Shown: piece after piece, positions 1 to 11,606 of the stretch
Layout: every line of letters begins with the position of its first letter
Position numbering within the stretch: position 1 is the first letter of the stretch
Assembly: GCA_958295605.1 (NCBI GenBank)
Contig: OY282500.1
Span: forward strand, 26,295,846-26,359,845
Origin: Ajuga chamaepitys
Taxonomy: Eukaryota > Streptophyta > Magnoliopsida > Lamiales > Lamiaceae
DNA length: 64,000 nucleotides
Direction of reading: 5' to 3'
Position numbers and translations under genes: made by a program
The notes under the pieces: model-generated
What the model was told of the DNA's origin: nothing
What the model saw: the letters and a program-made list of their open reading frames with translations, nothing else
The model's database searches: none

Positions 1-2802
1 AATTAGGTCAAATGGAGGACTTGTTGATCCGAGAAGTCAACTAGGGTCAAAGACAAGCCTTAATGATTCGAGAAGTCGAATCGCGTCAAATAGTTGTTGC
101 TTGTTGATCCGAGAAGCCGTATTGGGTCACATTGTGCGTACTTGGTGACTTGATAAGACCAACGGATCAAGTTATGGATACTTGTTGATCCGAGAAGCCA
201 AATTCGGCCAAATGGAAGACTTGTTGATCCGAGAAGTCAATTAGGGTCAAAGACAAGCCTTAATGATTCGAGAAGTCGAATCGAATCAAATAGTTGTTAC
301 TTGTTGATCCGAGAAGCCGTATTGGGTCACATTGTGCGTACTTGGTGACTTGATAAGACCAACGGATCAAGTTATGGATACTTGTTGATCCGAGAAGCCA
401 AATTAGATCAAATGGAGGACTTGTTGATCCGAGAAGTCAACTAGGGTCAAAGACAAGCCTTAATGATTCGGGAAGTCGAATCGCGTCAAATAGTTGTTGC
501 TTGTTGATCCGAGAAGCCGTATTGGGTCACATTGTGCGTACTTGGTGACTTGATAAGACCAACGGATCAAGTTATGGATACTTGTTGATCCGAGAAGCCA
601 AATTAGGTCAAATGCAAGTCTTGTTGATGCGAGAAGTCAATTAGGGTCAAAGACAAGCCTTAATGATTCGAGAAGTCGAATCGAGTCAAATAGTTTTTGC
701 TTGTTGATCCGAGAAGCCGTATTGGGTCACATTGTGCGTACTTGGTGACTTGATAAAGAAAATGGATCAAGTTAGGGATACTTGTTTATCCGAGAAGCCT
801 AATTTTTGTCAAATGGAAGACTTGTTGATCCGAGAAGTCAATTAGGGTCAGAGACAAGCCTTAAGGATTCGAAAAGTCGAATCGAGTCAAATAGTTGTTG
901 CTTGTGGATCCGAGGAGCCGTATTGGGTCACATTATGCGTACTTGGTGACTTGATAAGACCAACGGATCAAGTTACGGATACTTGTTGATCCGAGAAGCC
1001 AAATTAGGTGAAATAGAAGACTTGTTGATCCGAGAAGTCAATTAGGGTCAAAGACAAGCCTTAATGATTCGAGAACTCGAATCGAGTCAAATAGTTGGTG
1101 CTTGTTGATCCGAGAAGCCGTATTGGGTCACATTATGCGTACTTGTTGACTTTATAAAGAAAACGGATCAAGTTATGGATACTTGTTGATCCAAGAAGCC
1201 AAATTAGGTCAAATGGAAGACTTGTTGATCCGAGAAGTCAATTAGTGTCAAAGACAAGCCTTAATGATTCGAGAAGTCGAATCGAGTCAAATAGTTGTTG
1301 CTTGTTGATCCGATAAGCCGTATTGGGTCACATTGTGCGTACTTGGTGACTTGATAAGACCAACGGATCAAGTTATGGATACTTGTTGATCCGAGAAGCC
1401 AAATTAGGTCAAATGGAGGACTTGTTGATCCGAGAAGTCAAGTAGGGTCAAAGACAAGCCTTAATGATTCGAGAAGTCGAATCGCGTCAAATAGTTGTTG
1501 CTTGTTGATCCGAGAAGCCGTATTGGGTCACATTGTGCGTACTTGGTGACTTGATAAGACCAACGGATCAAGTTATGGATACTTGTTGATCCGAGAAGCC
1601 AAATTCGGCCAAATGGAAGACTTGTTGATCCGAGAAGTCAATTAGGGTCAAAGACAAGCCTTAATGATTCGAGAAGTCGAATCGAATCAAATAGTTGTTA
1701 CTTGTTGATCCGAGAAGCCGTATTGGGTCACATTGTGCGTACTTGGTGACTTGATAAGACCAACGGATCAAGTTATGGATACTTGTTGATCCGAGAAGCC
1801 AAATTAGATCAAATGGAGGACTTGTTGATCCGAGATGTCAACTAGGGTCAAAGACAAGCCTTAATGATTCGGGAAGTCGAATCGTGTCAAATAGTTGTTG
1901 CTTGTTGATCCGAGAAGCCGTATTGGGTCACATTGTGCGTACTTGGTGACTTGATAAGACCAACGGATCAAGTTATGGATACTTGTTGATCCGAGAAGCC
2001 AAATTAGGTCAAATGCAAGTCTTGTTGATGCGAGAAGTCAATTAGGGTCAAAGACAAGCCTTAATGATTCGAGAAGTCGAATCGAGTCAAATAGTTTTTG
2101 CTTGTTGATCCGAGAAGCCGTATTGGGTCACATTGTGCGTACTTGGTGACTTGATAAAGAAAATGGATCAAGTTAGGGATACTTGTTTATCCGAGAAGCC
2201 TAATTTTTGTCAAATGGAAGACTTGTTGATCCGAGAAGTCAATTAGGGTCAGAGACAAGCCTTAAGGATTCGAAAAGTCGAATCGAGTCAAATAGTTGTT
2301 GCTTGTGGATCCGAGGAGCCGTATTGGGTCACATTATGCGTACTTGGTGACTTGATAAGACCAACGAATCAAGTTACGGATACTTGTTGATCCGAGAAGC
2401 CAAATTAGGTCAAATAGAAGACTTGTTGATCCGAGAAGTCAATTAGGGTCAAAGACAAGCCTTAATGATTCGAGAACTCGAATCGAGTCAAATAGTTGGT
2501 GCTTGTTGATCCGAGAAGCCGTATTGGGTCACATTATGCGTACTTGTTGACTTTATAAAGAAAACGGATCAAGTTATGGATACTTGTTGATCCAAGAAGC
2601 CAAATTAGGTCAAATGGAAGACTTGTTGATCCGAGAAGTCAATTAGTGTCAAAGACAAGCCTTAATGATTCGAGAAGTCGAATCGCGTCAAGTAGTTGTT
2701 GCTTGTTGATCCGAGAAGCCGTATTGGGTCACATTGTGCGTACTTGGTGACTTGATAAGACCAATGGATGAAGTTATGGATACTTGTTGATCCGAGAAGC
2801 CA
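1..2802 (+). repeat. 14-monomer HOR block, first copy (two 7-mers of 1401 bp)
   Basis: Variant order is A-B-C-D-E-F-G twice, at 1-1401 and 1402-2802. Diagnostic differences: B has AATTCGGCC and GAATCGAATC; C has AATTAGATC and GATTCGGG; D has AATGCAAGTC and GATGCGAG; E has AATTTTTGTC with one extra T and GTGGATCCGAGGAG; F has AAATAGAAG, GAACTCG and TTTATAAAG; G has ATTAGTGTC. The two halves differ in A (AACTAGG against AAGTAGG) and in G (GATAAGCC against GAGAAGCC). The window starts exactly at a monomer boundary in this phase, so the block may extend to the left. Confidence 0.9.
181..380 (+). repeat. Reference 200-bp monomer made of five ~40-bp subrepeats
   Basis: One full monomer, phased on the CTTGTTGAT core. 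Subrepeat 1 is 181-219, subrepeat 2 is 220-258, subrepeat 3 is 259-299, subrepeat 4 is 300-340 and subrepeat 5 is 341-380 (39, 39, 41, 41 and 40 bp). Subrepeats 1, 2 and 4 share CTTGTTGATCCGAGAAG followed by C or T, then C. Subrepeat 3 begins CTTAATGATTCGAGAAG. Subrepeat 5 is the most diverged (CTTGGTGACTTGATAAG). A GGTCA or GATCA-like block sits near base 26-30 of most of them. The monomer therefore looks like a pentamer of an older ~40-bp repeat. Confidence 0.93.
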
Positions 2803-5800
2803 AATTAGGCCAAATGGAAGACTTGTTGATCCGAGAAGTCAATTAGGGTCAAAGACAAGCCTTAATGATTCGAGAAGTCGAATCATGTCAAATATTTGTT
2901 GCTTGTTGATCCGAGAAGCCGTATTGGGTCACATTGTGCGTACTTGGTGACTTGATAAGACCAACGGATCAAGTTATGGATACTTGTTGATCCGAGAAGC
3001 CAAATTAGGTCAAATGGAGGACTTGTTCATCCGAGAAGTCAACTAGGGTCAAAGACAAGCCTTAATGATTCGAGAAGTCGAATCGCGTCAAATAGTTGTT
3101 GCTTGTTGATCCGAGAAGCCGTATTGGGTCACATTGTGCGTACTTGGTGACTTGATAAGACCAACGGATCAAGTTATGGATACTTGTTGATCCGAGAAGC
3201 CAAATTAGGCCAAGTGGAAGACTTGTTGATCCGAGATGTTAATTAGGGTCAAAGACAAGCCTTAATGATTCGAGAAGTCGAATCGAGTCAAATAGTTGTT
3301 GCTTGTTGATCCTAGAAGCTGTATTGGGTCACATTGTGCGTACTTGGTGACTTGATAAGACCAACGGATCAAGTTATGGATACTTGTTGAGCCGAGAAGC
3401 CAAATTAGGCCAAGTGGAAGACTTGTTGATCCGAGATGTTAATTAGGGTCAAAGACAAGCCTTAATGATTCGAGAAGTCGAATCGAGTCAAATAGTTGTT
3501 GCTTGTTGATCCGAGAAGCCGTATTGGGTCACATTGTGCGTACTTGGTGACTTGATAAGACCAACGGATCAAGTTATGGATACTTGTTTATCCGAGAAGC
3601 CAAATTAGGTCAAATGCAAGTCTTGTTGATCCGAGAAGTCAATTAGGGTCAAAGACAAGCCTTAATGATTCGAGAAGTCGAATCGAGTCAAATAGTTGTT
3701 GCTTGTTGATCTCAGAAGCCGTATTAGGTCACATTGTGCGTACTTGGTGACTTGATAAAGAAAATGGATCAAGTTAGGGATATTTGTTTATCCGAGAAGC
3801 CAAATTAGGTCAAATGGAAGACTTGTTGATCCGAGAAGTCAATTAGGGTCAAAGACAAGCCTTAATGATTCGAAAAGTCGAATCGAGTCAAATAGTTGTT
3901 GCTTGTTGATCCGAGAAGCCGTATTGGGTCACATTGTGCGTACTTGGTGACTTGATAAGACCAATGGATCAAGTTATGGATACTTGTTGATCCGAGAAGC
4001 CAAATTAGGCCAAATGGAAGACTTGTTGATCCGAGAAGTCAATTAGGGTCAAAGACAAGCCTTAATGATTCGAGAACTCGAATCGAGTCAAATAGATGGT
4101 GCTTGTTGATCCGAGAAGCCGTATTGGGTCACATCATGCGTACTTGGTGACTTGATAAAGAAAACGGATCAAGTTATGGATACTTGTTGATCCAAGAAGC
4201 CAAATTAGGTCAAATGGAAGACTTGTTGATCCGAGAAGTCAATTAGTGTCAAAGACAAGCCTTAATGATTCGAGAAGTCGAATCGAGTAAAATAGTTGTT
4301 GCTTGTTGATCCGATAAGCCGTATTGGGTCACATTGTGCGTACTTGGTGACTTGAAAAGACCAACGGATCAAGTTATGGATACTTGATGATCCGAGAAGC
4401 CAAATTAGGTCAAATGGAGGACTTGTTGATCCGAGAAGTCAACTAGGGTCAAAGACAAGCCTTAATGATTCGAGAAGTCGAATCGCGTCAAATAGTTGTT
4501 ACTTGTTGATCCGAGAAGCCGTATTGGGTCACATTGTGCGTACTTGGTGACTTGATAAGACCAACGGATCAAGTTATGGATACTTGTTGATCCGAGAAGC
4601 CAAATTCGGCCAAATGGAAGACTTGTTGATCCGAGAAGTCAATTAGGGTCAAAGACAAGCCTTAATGATTCGAGAAGTCGAATCGAATCAAATAGTTGTT
4701 ACTTGTTGATCCGAGAAGCCGTATTGGGTCACATTGTGCGTACTTGGTGACTTGATAAGACCAACGGATCAAGTTATGGATACTTGTTGATCCGAGAAGC
4801 CAAATTAGATCAAATGGAGGACTTGTTGATCCGAGAAGTCAACTAGGGTCAAAGACAAGCCTTAATGATTCGGGAAGTCGAATCGCGTCAAATAGTTGTT
4901 GCTTGTTGATCCGAGAAGCCGTATTGGGTCACATTGTGCGTACTTGGTGACTTGATAAGACCAACGGATCAAGTTATGGATACTTGTTGATCCGAGAAGC
5001 CAAATTAGGTCAAATCCAAGTCTTGTTGATGCGAGAAGTCAATTAGGGTCAAAGACAAGCCTTAATGATTCGAGAAGTCGAATCGAGTCAAATAGTTTTT
5101 GCTTGTTGATCCGAGAAGCCGTATTGGGTCACATTGTGCGTACTTGGTGACTTGATAAAGAAAATGGATCAAGTTAGGGATATTTGTTTATCCGAGAAGC
5201 CAAATTAGGTCAAATGGAAGACTTGTTGATCCGAGAAGTCAATTAGGGTCAAAGACAAGCCTTAATGATTCGAAAAGTCGAATCGAGTCAAATAGTTGTT
5301 GCTTGTTGATCCGAGAAGCCGTATTGGGTCACATTGTGCGTACTTGGTGACTTGATAAGACCAATGGATCAAGTTATGGATACTTGTTGATCCGAGAAGC
5401 CAAATAAGGCCAAATGGAAGACTTGTTGATCCGAGAAGTCAATTAGGGTCAAAGACAAGCCTTAATGATTCGAGAACTCGAATCGAGTCAAATAGATGGT
5501 GCTTGTTGATCCGAGAAGCCGTATTGGGTCACATCATGCGTACTTGGTGACTTGATAAAGAAAACGGATCAAGTTATGGATACTTGTTGATCCAAGAAGC
5601 CAAATTAGGTCAAATGGAAGACTTGTTGATCCGAGAAGTCAATTAGTGTTAAAGACAAGCCTTAATGATTCGAGAAGTCGAATCGAGTAAAATAGTTGTT
5701 GCTTGTTGATCCGATAAGCCGTATTGGGTCACATTGTGCGTACTTGGTGACTTGAAAAGACCAACGGATCAAGTTATGGATACTTGATGATCCGAGAAGC

Positions 5801-7203
5801 CAAATTAGGTCAAATGGAGGACTTGTTGATCCGAGAAGTCAACTAGGGTCAAAGACAAGCCTTAATGATTCGAGAAGTCGAATCGCGTCAAATAGTTGTT
5901 GCTTGTTGATCCGAGAAGCCGTATTGGGTCACATTGTGCGTACTTGGTGACTTGATAAGACCAACGGATCAAGTTATGGATACTTGTTGATCCGAGAAGC
6001 CAAATTCGGCCAAATGGAAGACTTGTTGATCTGAGAAGTCAATTAGGGTCAAAGACAAGCCTTAATGATTCGAGAAGTCGAATCGAATCAAATAGTTGTT
6101 ACTTGTTGATCCGAGAAGCCGTATTGGGTCACATTGTGCGTACTTGGTGACTTGATAAGACCAACGGATCAAGTTATGGATACTTGTTGATCCGAGAAGC
6201 CAAATTAGATCAAATGGAGGACTTGTTGATCCGAGAAGTCAACTAGGGTCAAAGACAAGCCTTAATGATTCGGGAAGTCGAATCGCGTCAAATAGTTGTT
6301 GCTTGTTGATCCGAGAAGCCGTATTGGGTCACATTGTGCGTACTTGGTGATTTGATAAGACCAACGGATCAAGTTATGGATACTTGTTGATCCGAGAAGC
6401 CAAATTAGGTCAAATGCAAGTCTTGTTGATGCGAGAAGTCAATTAGGGTCAAAGACAAGCCTTAATGATTCGAGAAGTCGAATCGAGTCAAATAGTTTTT
6501 GCTTGTTGATCCGAGAAGCCGTATTGGGTCACATTGTGCGTACTTGGTGACTTGATAAAGAAAATGGATCAAGTTAGGGATACTTGTTTATCCGAGAAGC
6601 CTAATTTTTGTCAAATGGAAGACTTGTTGATCCGAGAAGTCAATTAGGGTCAGAGACAAGCCTTAAGGATTCGAAAAGTCGAATCGAGTCAAATAGTTGT
6701 TGCTTGTGGATCCGAGGAGCCGTATTGGGTCACATTATGCGTACTTGGTGACTTGATAAGACCAACGGATCAAGTTACGGATACTTGTTGATCCGAGAAG
6801 CCAAATTAGGTCAAATAGAAGACTTGTTGATCCGAGAAGTCAATTAGGGTCAAAGACAAGCCTTAATGATTCGAGAACTCGAATCGAGTCAAATAGTTGG
6901 TGCTTGTTGATCCGAGAAGCCGTATTGGGTCACATTATGCGTACTTGTTGACTTTATAAAGAAAACGGATCAAGTTATGGATACTTGTTGATCCAAGAAG
7001 CCAAATTAGGTCAAATGGAAGACTTGTTGATCCGAGAAGTCAATTAGTGTCAAAGACAAGCCTTAATGATTCGAGAAGTCGAATCGCGTCAAATAGTTGT
7101 TGCTTGTTGATCCGAGAAGCCGTATTGGGTCACATTGTGCGTACTTGGTGACTTGATAAGACCAATGGATGAAGTTATGGATAATTGTTGATCCGAGAAG
7201 CCA
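2803..7203 (+). repeat. 22-monomer HOR unit, copy 1 (4401 bp)
   Basis: Order read by diagnostic bases: H-I-J-K-L-M-N-O-A-B-C-D-M-N-O-A-B-C-D-E-F-G. H carries AATCATGTCAAATATTTG, I carries TTCATCC, J and K carry CAAGTGGAAG and GAGATGTTAATT, L has GATCTCAG, N has AGATGGTGC and ACATCATGCG, O has GAGTAAAAT and CTTGAAAAG. The 7-monomer string M-N-O-A-B-C-D occurs twice in a row, so an internal ~1.4-kb duplication is nested in the unit. Confidence 0.85.
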
Positions 7204-10200
7204 AATTAGGCCAAATGGAAGACTTGTTGATCCGAGAAGTCAATTAGGGTCAAAGACAAGCCTTAATGATTCGAGAAGTCGAATCATGTCAAATATTTGT
7301 TGCTTGTTGATCCGAGAAGCCGTATTGGGTCACATTGTGCGTACTTGGTGACTTGATAAGACCAACGGATCAAGTTATGGATACTTGTTGATCCGAGAAG
7401 CCAAATTAGGTCAAATGGAGGACTTGTTCATCCGAGAAGTCAACTAGGGTCAAAGACAAGCCTTAATGATTCGAGAAGTCGAATCGCGTCAAATAGTTGT
7501 TGCTTGTTGATCCGAGAAGCCGTATTGGGTCACATTGTGCGTACTTGGTGACTTGATAAGACCAACGGATCAAGTTATGGATACTTGTTGATCCGAGAAG
7601 CCAAATTAGGTCAAATGCAAGTCTTGTTGATCCGAGAAGTCAATTAGGGTCAAAGACAAGCCTTAATGATTCGAGAAGTCGAATCGAGTCAAATAGTTTT
7701 TGCTTGTTGATCCGAGAAGCCGTATTGGGTCACATTGTGCGTACTTGGTGACTTGATAAAGAAAATGGATCAAGTTAGGGATAATTGTTTATCCGAGAAG
7801 CCAATTTTTTGTCAAATGGAAGACTTGTTGATCCGAGAAGTCAATTAGGGTCAGAGACAAGCCTTAAGGATTAAAAAAGTCGAATCGAGTCAAATAGTTG
7901 TTGCTTGTGGATCCGAGAAGCCATTTTGGGTCACATTATGCGTACTTGGTGACTTGATAAGACCAACGGATCAAGTTACGGATACTTGTTGATCCGAGAA
8001 CCCAAATTAGGTCAAATAGAAGACTTGTTGATCCGAGAAGTCAATTAGGGTCAAAGACAAGCCTTAAGGATTCGAGAACTCGAATCGAGTCAAATAGTTG
8101 GTGCTTGTTGATCCGAGAAGCCGTATTGGGTCACATTATGCGTACTTGGTGACTTGATAAAGAAAACGGATCAAGTTATGGATACTTGTTGATCCAAGAA
8201 GCCAAATTAGGTCAAATGGAAGACTTGTTGATCCGAGAAGTCAATTAGTGTCAAAGACAAGCCTTAATGATTCGAGAAGTCGAATCGAGTCAAATAGTTG
8301 TTACTTGTTGATCTCAGAAGCCGTATTGGGTCACATTGTGCGTACTTGGTGACTTGATAAGACCAATGGATCAAGTTATGGATACTTTTTGATCCGAGAA
8401 GCCAAATTAGGCCAAATGGAAGACTTGTTGATCCGAGAAGTCAATTAGGGTCAAAGACAAGCCTTAATGATTCGAGAACTCGAATCGAGTCAAATAGATG
8501 GTGCTTGTTGATCCGAGAAGCCGTATTGGGTCACATCATGCGTACTTGGTGACTTGATAAAGAAAACGGATCAAGTTATGGATACTTGTTGATCCAAGAA
8601 GCCAAATTAGGTCAAATGGAAGACTTGTTGATCCGAGAAGTCAATTAGTGTCAAAGACAAGCCTTAATGATTCGAGAAGTCGAATCGAGTAAAATAGTTG
8701 TTGCTTGTTGATCCGATAAGCCGTATTGGGTCACATTGTGCGTACTTGGTGACTTGAAAAGACCAACGGATCAAGTTATGGATACTTGATGATCCGAGAA
8801 GCCAAATTAGGTCAAATGGAGGACTTGTTGATCCGAGAAGTCAACTAGGGTCAAAGACAAGCCTTAATGATTCGAGAAGTCGAATCGCGTCAAATAGTTG
8901 TTGCTTGTTGATCCGAGAAGCCGTATTGGGTCACATTGTGCGTACTTGGTGACTTGATAAGACCAACGGATCAAGTTATGGATACTTGTTGATCCGAGAA
9001 GCCAAATTCGGCCAAATGGAAGACTTGTTGATCCGAGAAGTCAATTAGGGTCAAAGACAAGCCTTAATGATTCGAGAAGTCGAATCGAATCAAATAGTTG
9101 TTACTTGTTGATCCGAGAAGCCGTATTGGGTCACATTGTGCGTACTTGGTGACTTGATAAGACCAACGGATCAAGTTATGGATACTTGTTGATCCGAGAA
9201 GCCAAATTAGATCAAATGGAGGACTTGTTGATCCGAGAAGTCAACTAGGGTCAAAGACAAGCCTTAATGATTCGGGAAGTCGAATCGCGTCAAATAGTTG
9301 TTGCTTGTTGATCCGAGAAGCCGTATTGGGTCACATTGTGCGTACTTGGTGACTTGATAAGACCAACGGATCAAGTTATGGATACTTGTTGATCCGAGAA
9401 GCCAAATTAGGTCAAATGCAAGTCTTGTTGATGCGAGAAGTCAATTAGGGTCAAAGACAAGCCTTAATGATTCGAGAAGTCGAATCGAGTCAAATAGTTT
9501 TTGCTTGTTGATCCGAGAAGCCGTATTGGGTCACATTGTGCGTACTTGGTGACTTGATAAAGAAAATGGATCAAGTTAGGGATACTTGTTTATCCGAGAA
9601 GCCTAATTTTTGTCAAATGGAAGACTTGTTGATCCGAGAAGTCAATTAGGGTCAGAGACAAGCCTTAAGGATTCGAAAAGTCGAATCGAGTCAAATAGTT
9701 GTTGCTTGTGGATCCGAGGAGCCGTATTGGGTCACATTATGCGTACTTGGTGACTTGATAAGACCAACGGATCAAGTTACGGATACTTGTTGATCCGAGA
9801 AGCCAAATTAGGTGAAATAGAAGACGTGTTGATCCGAGAAGTCAATTAGGGTCAAAGACAAGCCTTAATGATTCGAGAACTCGAATCGAGTCAAATAGTT
9901 GGTGCTTGTTGATCCGAGAAGCCGTATTGGGTCACATTATGCGTACTTGTTGACTTTATAAAGAAAACGGATCAAGTTATGGATACTTGTTGATCCAAGA
10001 AGCCAAATTAGGTCAAATGGAAGACTTGTTGATCCGAGAAGTCAATTAGTGTCAAAGACAAGCCTTAATGATTCGAGAAGTCGAATCGAGTCAAATAGTT
10101 GTTGCTTGTTGATCCGATAAGCCGTATTGGGTCACATTGTGCGTACTTGGTGACTTGATAAGACCAACGGATCAAGTTATGGATACTTGTTGAATCGAGA

Positions 10201-11606
10201 AGCCAAATTAGGTCAAATGGAGGACTTGTTGATCCGAGAAGTCAAGTAGGGTCAAAGACAAGCCTTAATGATTCGAGAAGTCGAATCGCGTCAAATAGTT
10301 GTTGCTTGTTGATCCGAGAAGCCGTATTGGGTCACATTGTGCGTACTTGGTGACTTGATAAGACCAACGGATCAAGTTATGGATACTTGTTGATCCGAGA
10401 AGCCAAATTCGGCCAAATGGAAGACTTGTTGATCCGAGAAGTCAATTAGGGTCAAAGACAAGCCTTAATGATTCGAGAAGTCGAATCGAATCAAATAGTT
10501 GTTACTTGTTGATCCGAGAAGCCGTATTGGGTCACATTGTGCGTACTTGGTGACTTGATAAGACCAACGGATCAAGTTATGGATACTTGTTGATCCGAGA
10601 AGCCAAATTAGATCAAATGGAGGACTTGTTGATCCGAGAAGTCAACTAGGGTCAAAGACAAGCCTTAATGATTCGGGAAGTCGAATCGCGTCAAATAGTT
10701 GTTGCTTGTTGATCCGAGAAGCCGTATTGGGTCACATTGTGCGTACTTGGTGACTTGATAAGACCAACGGATCAAGTTATGGATACTTGTTGATCCGAGA
10801 AGCCAAATTAGGTCAAATGCAAGTCTTGTTGATGCGAGAAGTCAATTAGGGTCAAAGACAAGCCTTAATGATTCGAGAAGTCGAATCGAGTCAAATAGTT
10901 TTTGCTTGTTGATCCGAGAAGCCGTATTGGGTCACATTGTGCGTACTTGGTGACTTGATAAAGAAAATGGATCAAGTTAGGGATACTTGTTTATCCGAGA
11001 AGCCTAATTTTTGTCAAATGGAAGACTTGTTGATCCGAGAAGTCAATTAGGGTCAGAGACAAGCCTTAAGGATTCGAAAAGTCGAATCGAGTCAAATAGT
11101 TGTTGCTTGTGGATCCGAGGAGCCGTATTGGGTCACATTATGCGTACTTGGTGACTTGATAAGACCAACGGATCAAGTTACGGATACTTGTTGATCCGAG
11201 AAGCCAAATTAGGTCAAATAGAAGACTTGTTGATCCGAGAAGTCAATTAGGGTCAAAGACAAGCCTTAATGATTCGAGAACTCGAATCGAGTCAAATAGT
11301 TGGTGCTTGTTGATCCGAGAAGCCGTATTGGGTCACATTATGCGTACTTGTTGACTTTATAAAGAAAACGGATCAAGTTATGGATACTTGTTGATCCAAG
11401 AAGCCAAATTAGGTCAAATGGAAGACTTGTTGATCCGAGAAGTCAATTAGTGTCAAAGACAAGCCTTAATGATTCGAGAAGTCGAATCGCGTCAAATAGT
11501 TGTTGCTTGTTGATCCGAGAAGCCGTATTGGGTCACATTGTGCGTACTTGGTGACTTGATAAGACCAATGGATGAAGTTATGGATACTTGTTGATCCGAG
11601 AAGCCA
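7204..11606 (+). repeat. 22-monomer HOR unit, copy 2 (4403 bp), different internal order
   Basis: Same length class as the previous unit but rearranged. H-I is followed by D' (AATGCAAGTC with GATCCGAG), then E' (AATTTTTTGTC) at about 7804 and the P-type monomer (GAACCC then AAATAGAAG). The 14-mer block A-B-C-D-E-F-G twice fills the right part. Three extra Ts explain 4403 instead of 4400. Confidence 0.85.
8805..11606 (+). repeat. 14-monomer HOR block, second copy (2802 bp)
   Basis: Same variant order and exactly the same length as 1-2802, including the AACTAGG to AAGTAGG difference between the first and second A monomers and GATAAGCC in the first G against GAGAAGCC in the last. Private changes include GAAGACGTG near 9821 and GAATCGAG near 10192. 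Confidence 0.88.

Noticed and set aside
259..299. Heat-shock element (TTCGAGAA resembles TTCnnGAA) in subrepeat 3.
   Set aside because: Only two of the three required alternating units are present, and the match follows from the dyad. Nothing suggests regulated transcription.
8281..8340. Possible tRNA or other RNA gene in the satellite, suggested by GATTCGAGAAGTCGAATC, which resembles a T-arm GGTTCGAATC.
   Set aside because: There is no acceptor, D or anticodon arm arrangement around it, and the sequence is part of every monomer.
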